DNA from: Euryarchaeota archaeon UBA39
GTDB taxonomy: Archaea > Thermoplasmatota > Poseidoniia > Poseidoniales > Thalassarchaeaceae
Reading direction: 5' to 3'
Assembly (NCBI GenBank): GCA_002503045.1
Contig: DAQW01000115.1
Location: 1-20,984, forward strand
Length of the DNA: 20,984 bases
The translations under genes and the position numbers were made by a program. Shown one piece after another: positions 15,774 through 20,984 of this stretch. Each line of letters starts with the position of its first letter. The first letter of the stretch is position 1. A model generated the notes under the pieces. It saw only the letters and a program-made list of their open reading frames with translations. It ran no database searches and was not told the DNA's origin.

Positions 15774-16788
15774 CTTCAAAAATTTCGTTGTAAATTATCC
15801 CCCATCTTTTTGTGTCAGATTCGGAATCTAGTCCTTCAACATCTTTTGAACTGTTTTTTGACATTTCTTTCCAACCTTCATTATCATTGATTTGTTGTTT
15901 TATTTTCATTTTCCAAGCTTGAACAGTTCTTTCATGAACTACTACTCCTCCATGATTAATGAAAGATGAACATGCGCTTGAAACAATAGCAGGGAGTCCA
16001 GATGCTAAAGCATCTAAAAGAGAGAGAGGCATCCCTTCATGTTCAGATGGCATCAATAGAAAACCCGCTTTATTCATCAGATTATCTAATTCTTTATCTT
16101 CAACCCATCCTTCTGCAATTGTACCATTTTTTATTCTTAATTTAGGATGTAAATCCTGTTGACTTGTACCTGCCAAGTGAAGGCGAATGTCGTATCCTTC
16201 TTCCCTAAGTTGTTGTACTGCATTAATTGCCAATACATGCCCTTTAATCGGACTTGGACGCCCCACCATTAGTAACATGTTAATATCTCGATTTTCAGGA
16301 GAAATTGGTCTTAATCCACGTCGGAAAGGATTGGGGACAACCTTAACTTTCTTTGAAATAATCGATTCTAACCAAATTTTCCAATGTTCAGATAGAACGA
16401 CAGGATATACGCCGTCTAGTGTTAAAATCCTGGAGAGATCTTTCCCAATCCATCCCTTACCAAATTTATCAAAAGCACCAGAGTGTAAATGTACGATTAT
16501 CGGAATGCCCTTACTCCTTGCTATTTGTATAATTTTTCTTTTCCTATACCAAGAAGCCCTAGTGGCAGTATGAACATGAATTAAATCCGGCTTTTCTTTG
16601 ACTTTCTGAATAAAATCCTTCTTTCCTCGAATCCAGGCCATAAGAATTGACAAAATTCCTCCATCAGCGTGAGTTACAACTACATCTGAGTTCCAATTTG
16701 TTGGAGGATTATGATGAAGACGTTGTATACTTCGCCCCATACCTCCTCTAGTCCGTGCCGGACCAACGTGCAGAACTTTCTTCGTCAC
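15757..16788 (-). CDS. GT4 family glycosyltransferase
   Basis: 343 residues in two Rossmann halves. N-terminal: VLHVGPARTRGGMGRSIQRL (the glycine-rich GGMG loop), PDLIHVHTATRASWYRKR and PIIVHLHSGAF. C-terminal: VKVVPNPF, MLLMVGRPSPIKGH, IRLHLAGTSQQDLHP and MPSEHEGMPLSLLDALASGLPAIVSSA, the classic GT4 donor site. It is a retaining enzyme, probably working on a surface glycan, glycolipid or glycoprotein; the sugar is unknown. The start is GTG at 16786-16788; the first downstream methionines would remove the GGMG loop. It is divergent from the GT2 gene and convergent with the other GT4 gene. Confidence 0.9.
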   Translation of the reverse strand: MTKKVLHVGPARTRGGMGRSIQRLHHNPPTNWNSDVVVTHADGGILSILMAWIRGKKDFIQKVKEKPDLIHVHTATRASWYRKRKIIQIARSKGIPIIVHLHSGAFDKFGKGWIGKDLSRILTLDGVYPVVLSEHWKIWLESIISKKVKVVPNPFRRGLRPISPENRDINMLLMVGRPSPIKGHVLAINAVQQLREEGYDIRLHLAGTSQQDLHPKLRIKNGTIAEGWVEDKELDNLMNKAGFLLMPSEHEGMPLSLLDALASGLPAIVSSACSSFINHGGVVVHERTVQAWKMKIKQQINDNEGWKEMSKNSSKDVEGLDSESDTKRWGIIYNEIFEVNSMN

Positions 16789-16889
16789 GCTTATCGCACA
16801 CCGTGACCAGCCAAAGGTATTGGGGAAAATGATAGTTTAGGCCATAGATGAACAGGGGGAATGAAAACCTCTAGTCATAACGAGGAACA
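16789..16889. promoter_or_regulatory. Divergent promoter region between GT4 and GT2 genes
   Basis: A 101-bp gap. For the GT2 gene, GAGGAA lies just before the ATG at 16890. An inverted cctc...gagg pair (about 16868-16885) flanks this site. The gap also contains the short upstream frame described separately. No TATA box can be named with confidence. Confidence 0.35.
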
Positions 16890-16896
16890 ATGCTAG
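16861..16896 (+). other. Possible 11-codon leader reading frame overlapping the GT2 start
   Basis: ATG at 16861, preceded by a GGGGGA purine run, opens the frame MKTSSHNEEQC and stops at TAG 16894-16896. The GT2 ATG (16890-16892) lies inside its last sense codons (CAATGCTAG), a layout typical of translational coupling. The frame is too short for codon statistics, so it may be chance. Confidence 0.3.
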
Positions 16897-18101
16897 ACAT
16901 TCTAGCCTTAATTCAGGCTTCTTCTGCATTCATAGGGGTTTCACCGTTTATTTTTCATTGGTATAAGATGAAAAGATTGTCGAAACAGCCCATCGAAATA
17001 CCGCCTGAACCATCAACCTGGCCATCGCTTACTATCGTTCTTCCAGTATGGAATGAAGAAATAATGTTGAAGAAGAAATTAGAGGATTTGGAAAAACAAG
17101 AGTATCCATCAAATCAACTTGATTTGGTAGTTATTGATTCTCATTCTTCTGATTCAACTTTAGCAGTACTGAAGGAATGGGAATTAACACGAAATTCTGA
17201 ATTTAAATTAACTACGATAATCATGGATTCCCATAAGGGGAAATCAGCAGCAATTAATCGAATTCTGCAAGAAAAATTTTCTTCAGATGTATTGGTAATT
17301 ACTGATGCTGATGCTTTATTGTCTCCTAATTCATTGAAAAGAATAGGTAGATGGTTTTCAGATGAAAAGATTGGTGCTGTTTGTGGTTCTCAACAAATCA
17401 TTGGATTAAATTCATCCGAACATCAACTTAACGAAATGACATACAGGTCATTTTATCATGATTTGCGTATTGGGGAAAGCTCTCAATCGTCAACTCCAAT
17501 TTTCGAAGGTTCCTTAGCAGCATATCGAACTTCATTGATTAAAGGAAAACAAATCGATTCTACCTATAATGCAGATGATTCTCAACTAGCTATAATGGTT
17601 CACAGAGCAGGGGGGCGATCAATCATGGATTTCGAACTAACGTTCTTTGAATCATTACCTTCTTCAACAAAAGCAGCAAATATCCGAAGATTACGTCGAG
17701 CGAGTGGATTAATTCACCTTTTTTCACGTAATTATTCAATTAAATTTGATCCGTTATTTTCAAAAATTTTCAGACGTGAAGCATGGTCACATATTCTAAT
17801 GCCCTTTTTCGTAGTCATTTCTGGATTTACTATGCTTTGCCATATTGTATATTCAAGCTATTCGATATTAAGAGGGATATCCTTCCATGATTTCCATATT
17901 TTGCTATTGTTTTTCGATTCAATATTTTTATTCCTTTTATTATTTGGAAAATATATACGCTTAGGACGAATATTGAGATCTTTCTTTGTAGCTCAGTGGA
18001 CATTATTTTTAGCAAATATTGAGATGTTTCAAGGAAAAGATCGTAGGTATTGGAATCAAGATATAGAATCACGTAAAACAATCATTCGTGATTCAGAATG
18101 A
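16890..18101 (+). CDS. Membrane-bound family 2 glycosyltransferase
   Basis: 403 residues. An N-terminal hydrophobic helix (about 3-25) is followed by a GT-A catalytic domain: LTIVLPVWNEE (48-57), VVIDSHSSDST (80-90), HKGKSAAIN, the metal-binding ITDADALLSP (D139, D141), IFEGSLAAYR, NADDSQLA (D229, D230, the catalytic-base region) and RRLRRASG, standing where QxxRW is found in processive enzymes. The C-terminus has three or so hydrophobic segments (about 300-326, 333-357, 363-380). This is the layout of inverting membrane GT2 enzymes that transfer sugar to lipid carriers or extend a polysaccharide; which one is not determinable. It begins at ATG 16890 with GAGGAA upstream and ends just before a strong hairpin. 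Confidence 0.88.
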   Translation: MLDILALIQASSAFIGVSPFIFHWYKMKRLSKQPIEIPPEPSTWPSLTIVLPVWNEEIMLKKKLEDLEKQEYPSNQLDLVVIDSHSSDSTLAVLKEWELTRNSEFKLTTIIMDSHKGKSAAINRILQEKFSSDVLVITDADALLSPNSLKRIGRWFSDEKIGAVCGSQQIIGLNSSEHQLNEMTYRSFYHDLRIGESSQSSTPIFEGSLAAYRTSLIKGKQIDSTYNADDSQLAIMVHRAGGRSIMDFELTFFESLPSSTKAANIRRLRRASGLIHLFSRNYSIKFDPLFSKIFRREAWSHILMPFFVVISGFTMLCHIVYSSYSILRGISFHDFHILLLFFDSIFLFLLLFGKYIRLGRILRSFFVAQWTLFLANIEMFQGKDRRYWNQDIESRKTIIRDSE

Positions 18102-18113
18102 ATTAGAAAGGGT

Positions 18114-18154
18114 TTGGTTCTTGGAATCGCTAAATGCGCGATTCCAAGAACCAA
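18114..18154. terminator. Perfect 17-bp hairpin between convergent genes
   Basis: Left arm 18114-18130 (ttggttcttggaatcgc) is exactly complementary to right arm 18138-18154, with a 7-nt loop (taaatgc). It lies between the GT2 stop (18101) and the pilin stop (18201), and is followed by a T-rich ctattttgtt on the plus side. The position suggests a bidirectional terminator or 3'-end stabiliser. Archaea usually terminate at T-tracts without hairpins, so the role is inferred. Confidence 0.6.
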
Positions 18155-18200
18155 GAACTATTTTGTTGCCTCAATGGCTATATTAGTACGATTACTGAAC

Positions 18201-18698
18201 TTAAGCTACAGTAACGGAGTTAGTACCAGATAGTACCTGTCCGTTGTACTGAATTGTGATGGTCAAGTCACAAGCGGACGTACATACGTCAGCTCCGTTT
18301 TCCTTGATGTACACAATCTCGTCCGATTCCCACTGGGTATCGGAGTCGCCGGTCTGATCAATCAGACAGTCAGCACCATCAGCGTTGGTTGCAATCTCGC
18401 AGGTGTAAACTTCATCGCCCTTCTCTAGCTTAAAGCTGAGGAAAGCCCAGTTTAGGTTTTCATCTGCATAGGTCCACGACATCCTGATCATGGTGTCGTC
18501 GGTGTCACCTGAAAGGAACGCCGATGCATCTTCTGCACCGAAGTTGTTCAGGCTACCTGCCTCTGGTTGGTCGCTCGCCAGACTGTTAGCCCAGACGTAT
18601 AGTACGCCTGCTAGTACCACTGTAATTGCAACCATAAGAATGGTTGCGATAACAGGGCTTACAGCCTCATCGTTCTTCTTTTCCATGTTTGTGTTCAT
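18201..18698 (-). CDS. Archaeal type IV pilin-like protein (Pilin_N / class III signal peptide)
   Basis: 165 residues. The N-terminus MNTNMEKKNDEAVSPVIATILMVAITVVLAGVLYVWA is the archaeal pilin/archaellin class III signal with its hydrophobic assembly helix, the DEAVSPVIATILMVAITVVLAG pattern of the Pilin_N (DUF1628) family. Prepilin peptidase would cut before the hydrophobic segment. The mature part is acidic, Thr/Asp-rich and beta-rich, with two Cys pairs (C100/C111 and C139/C143) that could form disulfides. ATG 18698 is chosen, with AAGGA upstream; a TTG at 18719 is in frame but weaker. The gene is clearly richer in G+C and in C/G-ending codons than its neighbours, as expected of a strongly expressed surface subunit or a transferred gene. 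No assembly ATPase gene is in the window. Confidence 0.85.
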   Translation of the reverse strand: MNTNMEKKNDEAVSPVIATILMVAITVVLAGVLYVWANSLASDQPEAGSLNNFGAEDASAFLSGDTDDTMIRMSWTYADENLNWAFLSFKLEKGDEVYTCEIATNADGADCLIDQTGDSDTQWESDEIVYIKENGADVCTSACDLTITIQYNGQVLSGTNSVTVA

Positions 18699-18703
18699 GT
18701 TTT

Positions 18704-18716
18704 TGTCCTTCTGCCC
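18704..18716 (-). repeat. 13-nt inverted repeat, proximal copy covering the pilin Shine-Dalgarno
   Basis: The minus strand here reads GGGCAGAAGGACA, containing the AAGGA ribosome-binding site of the pilin. The same 13 bases occur on the plus strand at 18948-18960. On a single minus-strand transcript the two copies would be complementary. Confidence 0.6.
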
Positions 18717-18742
18717 CAACTCAAGGAAGGGGCATTCTCCCC
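18712..18742 (-). promoter_or_regulatory. Mutually exclusive hairpins in the pilin leader
   Basis: The central tract 18729-18734 (ggggca on the plus strand) can pair either with tgcccc at 18712-18717 (11-nt loop) or, through its four G, with cccc at 18739-18742 (6-nt loop). The first structure abuts the pilin Shine-Dalgarno. Stems are short (6 and 4 bp), so a regulatory role is only possible. Confidence 0.3.
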
Positions 18743-18940
18743 ATGGACCTCATTGATATTAATGTGTCTGCCGTCATGTATACTGACCATATAGATTAGA
18801 ATGTATTTGCGTACCACGTTTTAACGTATTTTTTACCCCTTTTTTTACCAAAAAATAACTTTTTGTAAATTCAATTTCGAAACAATTTTTGGAGCGTTTT
18901 GTTTGTAAGAGTAAAAATTGCCTTCGGCGTGAGGAAATAG

Positions 18941-19008
18941 GTGTACAGGGCAGAAGGACAGCGTGAGGGGATGGGATGCACTCAACGAAACCTCAGGTCC
19001 CTGTACGT
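18941..19008. ncRNA. Possible structured RNA element
   Basis: Arms 18943-18950 (gtacaggg) and 18999-19006 (ccctgtac) form an exact 8-bp stem, extendable by two G-U pairs. Inside it TGAGG (18964-18968) can pair with CCTCA (18991-18995), and GGAC (18956-18959) with GTCC (18997-19000) as an alternative. The element is locally GC-rich within AT-rich DNA. It matches no RNA family that I recognise; strand and transcription are unknown. Confidence 0.3.
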
Positions 19009-19054
19009 GTCCAGATGTATGCAGGGGGGGTATAATGGTTTCACTTGGTATTTT

Positions 19055-20062
19055 TTATGGAACAGTTAAGATTTCAGGCCCACCTTCAGTAATGTAAACG
19101 GTATGTTCGCATTGCCCTACCATCCCTCCGTCTGCACATTTTAAGGCTGCATAGGTTTCTACAAATCGAATTGACTGTAATTTCTTGATCAAAGCATTCC
19201 ATTTTCTAACATGACTTTCTTCATCTTCATTCGGAAATGGCTTTTCTAGAAGTGGAAATGCCCATCTTTCAGCGAAAGGAAGTGTGTGATACCTTTCTTC
19301 GATGTATCTCGCCATGGTTGCACCTAAAGGCTTAATCTTCTTTTTTGCTAATGCTTGTCGTAGATTTACATTTCCAGTAACTCTGAAAATATTTGATGAA
19401 TCATGAGGTGAAATATTCTCTACGATTCCAGAAGTTCCTGTTGTATTGAATGGTTCAATGGCAAAAACACCTCCAAGTGGAACCGTTCCCTTGTAACCTG
19501 GATGATTTGGTCCACATGCAAAACTAGGAACACTTACTCCTGCATGTAAATTGAATTTTTCTAATTGATGCCCACTTAGATTTCTTATTGGCTGAAATCC
19601 TGCATCTATTGCAACTTGTTCAGCCGCAGCTCCAATTTCATGCCAAGGAGTTCCTGGGTGCATTAATTCAATTGAAGCATCTCGAGCATCCTTTGCTGCT
19701 TTGATTTGTTCAGTGTGGTTATTTCCATTCCCTATTTCAATTGTAATTGCATTATCTCCAATGGCTCCTTTAACATGGACTCCAATATCGAGTTTAACCA
19801 AATCTCCCTTTCTAAGTATCATTTCTTCTATTCCTTCCGGAGGATTAACTGAATGATTTGTAGTATAATGGGCAGCAATGTCATTGACAGAAAGCGTACA
19901 AGGAAATGCCGGAGTGCCCCCATGTCGCCGAATATACCTCTCAGCGGATTCAATCACACTATGCCAGGATTGACCGGCTCCCATGGTTGATGAGATATGG
20001 TCCAGTGCCCTTCGGGCAACTGCTCCAGCGTTTTTCCAACGTTTTAGATCAGGTCCTTCCAT
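19055..20062 (-). CDS. map: Methionine aminopeptidase, type II (archaeal)
   Basis: 335 residues, the dinuclear-metal pita-bread enzyme that removes N-terminal methionine from new proteins. All key residues are visible: H65 (NDIAAHYTT), metal ligands D92 (KLDIG), D103 (IGDNAIT), H165 (NLSGHQLEKFNLH), E203 (FAIEPF) and E319 (GQCEHTVYIT). An insert at about 230-295, between the last ligands, carries the type II alpha-helical subdomain (ARYIEERYHTLPFAERWAF). There is no N-terminal extension, as in archaea. The ATG at 20062 follows GAGGTGAT by 6 nt, an excellent ribosome-binding site located inside the end of the upstream Sua5 gene, which it overlaps by 19 bp. This points to a coupled operon. Confidence 0.95.
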   Translation of the reverse strand: MEGPDLKRWKNAGAVARRALDHISSTMGAGQSWHSVIESAERYIRRHGGTPAFPCTLSVNDIAAHYTTNHSVNPPEGIEEMILRKGDLVKLDIGVHVKGAIGDNAITIEIGNGNNHTEQIKAAKDARDASIELMHPGTPWHEIGAAAEQVAIDAGFQPIRNLSGHQLEKFNLHAGVSVPSFACGPNHPGYKGTVPLGGVFAIEPFNTTGTSGIVENISPHDSSNIFRVTGNVNLRQALAKKKIKPLGATMARYIEERYHTLPFAERWAFPLLEKPFPNEDEESHVRKWNALIKKLQSIRFVETYAALKCADGGMVGQCEHTVYITEGGPEILTVP

Positions 20063-20646
20063 CTTGCCATCACCTCAGTTTCGGATATCGTTCCTTCTCT
20101 CACTATCTCGGGGTTGTGCACGCCGGATGAAGAAAGGAAAACGGGGCATCGTATCAATGTACTGGGTTTCCCACCCTTGCAATTTGTATCAATTGAATTT
20201 TCTTTTGATAGTCCTAATGCATTAGCCGCATCATTACAAGAGTAAAGAGTCTTCATTCCAGAAATATTTGCGGAAGTAGCGGTTAATGGTCCAACTGTAT
20301 TTAGTAAATCTTGAGCAATAGGGTGTCCTACAATTCTTACAGCTATTGAATCCCCACCTATTCTTGAATCAAATTCTTCCTTTGCATTTAGAATACATGT
20401 GATAGAACCCTTAGGAAATAGATTAAGAAAATCCTCCAAGTAATCAGGTATTATTACAAATTGTTCCATCTGCTCAATATTAGCAACTGCAATACTTACT
20501 ACTTTCAAGTCATCTCGTTCTTTTATTTTGAATAACCTATCTAAACCAATTTTTTCTGGTAGAACTCCTAATGCAGGTAATGTACTTGTAGGATAGATTA
20601 CGGGAAAGCAATCTTGAATTTGTTGGATATAATGCTTTGAAAACAT
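20044..20646 (-). CDS. Sua5/YciO/YrdC family: probable threonylcarbamoyl-AMP synthase
   Basis: A 200-residue YrdC-fold protein that would make threonylcarbamoyl-AMP from threonine, bicarbonate and ATP for the t6A modification at position 37 of ANN-decoding tRNAs. Seen: YPTSTLPALG near the N-terminus (family YPTDTxYGLG), LFKIKERDDLKVVSIAV (family KxRp...P), GDSIAVRIVGHP, TATSANISG (122-130) and PSTLIRC...EIVREGTIS. The length is that of YrdC without the C-terminal Sua5 domain. The YPTDT aspartate is Ser and the usual KxRPxxxPL prolines are missing here, so it is a divergent member; YciO-like function is possible. It sits 9 bp after the E1-like gene and overlaps map by 19 bp. Confidence 0.82.
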   Translation of the reverse strand: MFSKHYIQQIQDCFPVIYPTSTLPALGVLPEKIGLDRLFKIKERDDLKVVSIAVANIEQMEQFVIIPDYLEDFLNLFPKGSITCILNAKEEFDSRIGGDSIAVRIVGHPIAQDLLNTVGPLTATSANISGMKTLYSCNDAANALGLSKENSIDTNCKGGKPSTLIRCPVFLSSSGVHNPEIVREGTISETEVMARWKDLI

Positions 20647-20655
20647 ATATTGTCC

Positions 20656-20984
20656 TCACAAGGCAAGCCATTCTCCAATATGAAGAGCAGCAATTTTGTT
20701 AGCCACTTCAATATTCGGTGCTCGAACTAGAAGTCTTCCAGAGGGATATAATGTCATCTCAAATTCTCCTTCAAATGTATGACAGAATTTGGATCGTAAT
20801 GAACAAGAGAATCCAGATTTCTCAATTCTTTCAACTATTGTTTCGATTGGGATCTCAGGGGAGTTTTCTGGAACAATTGTAAATGCTGTATCGCCACTAC
20901 AAACCTCAATAATGGCACCGTCCAAAATTTCACCTCTTTCTATTTCTTTTGAGGCCCTTAGGTCCAGCCATTGGTGGTCCTTGA
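20656..20984 (-). CDS. C-terminal part of a probable ThiF/MoeB/UbaA-type E1-like adenylyltransferase (5' end off the window)
   Basis: The frame is open from the right edge to the TGA at 20656, giving about 109 C-terminal residues. A TTG at 20925 with GAGGTGA upstream could pass for a start, but the codons before it read KDHQWLDLRASKEIERGEI, continuous with the fold. The pattern WLDLR...VCSGDTAFTIVPE...IVERIEKSGF...FEMTLYPSGRLLVRAPNIEVANKIAALHIG resembles the C-terminal tail of ThiF/MoeB/HesA proteins (feyL...LCGrdsvqi.P...L...G...lTvFpDGRaivkGt...A..ly..yiG). Such enzymes adenylate ubiquitin-like proteins for sulfur transfer (tRNA thiolation, molybdopterin) or SAMP conjugation in archaea. The catalytic ATP-binding part lies outside the window, so this is a pattern-based call. 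Confidence 0.55.
   Translation of the reverse strand, partial: KDHQWLDLRASKEIERGEILDGAIIEVCSGDTAFTIVPENSPEIPIETIVERIEKSGFSCSLRSKFCHTFEGEFEMTLYPSGRLLVRAPNIEVANKIAALHIGEWLAL

Larger units (their letters stand above)
18699..19054. promoter_or_regulatory. Long non-coding region upstream of the pilin gene
   Basis: A 356-bp stretch without a convincing gene. Nearest the pilin is a leader with alternative hairpins (18712-18742). Further up, at 18816-18849, lie an ACGTT-tt-AACGT palindrome and two TTTTTTACC direct repeats 12 bp apart (GGTAAAAAA on the pilin strand), in a very AT-rich stretch. Beyond 18920 the composition turns GC-rich, with an inverted-repeat structure (18943-19006). It probably contains the pilin promoter and regulatory sites, plus possibly a small RNA. 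Confidence 0.5.

Noticed and set aside
18721..18744. Seven-codon minus-strand frame (MGRMPLP) in the pilin leader
   Set aside because: Very short, and its GAGGT is only 2 nt from the ATG; it overlaps the leader hairpins, which explain the sequence as well.
19022..19036. G7 run followed by TATAAT on the plus strand as a bacterial-style promoter
   Set aside because: No plus-strand gene follows, and the genome appears archaeal; it lies just past the map stop codon.
20656..20925. Complete 89-residue gene starting at TTG 20925 with a GAGGTGA site
   Set aside because: The frame continues open to the window edge with protein-like sequence that extends the ThiF-like pattern, so it is more likely the end of a larger gene.
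1..20984. tRNA or rRNA genes, insertion sequences, integrase or attachment sites
   Set aside because: I looked for TPsiC-like GTTCGAATC contexts, transposase motifs and flanking direct repeats and found none that I could support.

Overview
The window looks like a piece of an archaeal chromosome, most likely a marine planktonic euryarchaeon of the Poseidoniales (Marine Group II) type or a close relative. This is an inference. The archaeal markers are a type II methionine aminopeptidase, a class III-signal pilin of the archaeal Pilin_N type, a TPD-family nuclease related to eukaryotic CDIN1, tandem winged-helix membrane regulators and Shine-Dalgarno sites that complement an ...ATCACCTCC 16S tail. 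They sit beside genes with a bacterial look: a bacterial-type leucyl-tRNA synthetase, BolA with a CGFS glutaredoxin, and ribulose-phosphate epimerase. The DNA is AT-rich and densely coding. I saw no transposase, integrase, CRISPR array, tRNA or rRNA.

Left part (1-7024). A gene fragment entering from the left edge converges on a minus-strand run of three genes, read right to left: a secreted/membrane sensor protein with two C-terminal winged helices (starts at 6967), leucyl-tRNA synthetase (GTG start at 4270 with a near-perfect Shine-Dalgarno) and the TPD/CDIN1-like nuclease. A metallo-beta-lactamase-fold hydrolase diverges from the sensor gene at 7059.

Middle (7775-12875). A 1142-residue surface protein (signal peptide, WD40-like propeller, about twenty calcium-binding thrombospondin type 3 motifs, membrane anchor, cytoplasmic tail) diverges from a STAND-type ATPase that has an N-terminal winged helix.

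Redox and envelope part (12877-18101). Thioredoxin (minus) diverges from ribulose-phosphate 3-epimerase. BolA, CGFS monothiol glutaredoxin and a GT4 glycosyltransferase then follow closely on the plus strand. A second GT4 enzyme converges on them and diverges from a membrane GT2 enzyme. The three glycosyltransferases suggest surface glycan or lipid glycosylation, next to a pilin that could be a substrate.

Right part (18114-20984). A perfect 17-bp hairpin separates the GT2 gene from a pilin gene of clearly different base composition. The 356-bp gap upstream of the pilin is the only long non-coding stretch. It holds direct repeats, a small palindrome, alternative leader hairpins, and a 13-nt inverted repeat whose proximal copy covers the pilin Shine-Dalgarno: a candidate RNA regulatory region and the most original signal here. 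A minus-strand operon then encodes the C-terminus of a ThiF/UbaA-like E1 enzyme, a Sua5/YrdC protein (t6A tRNA modification) and methionine aminopeptidase.
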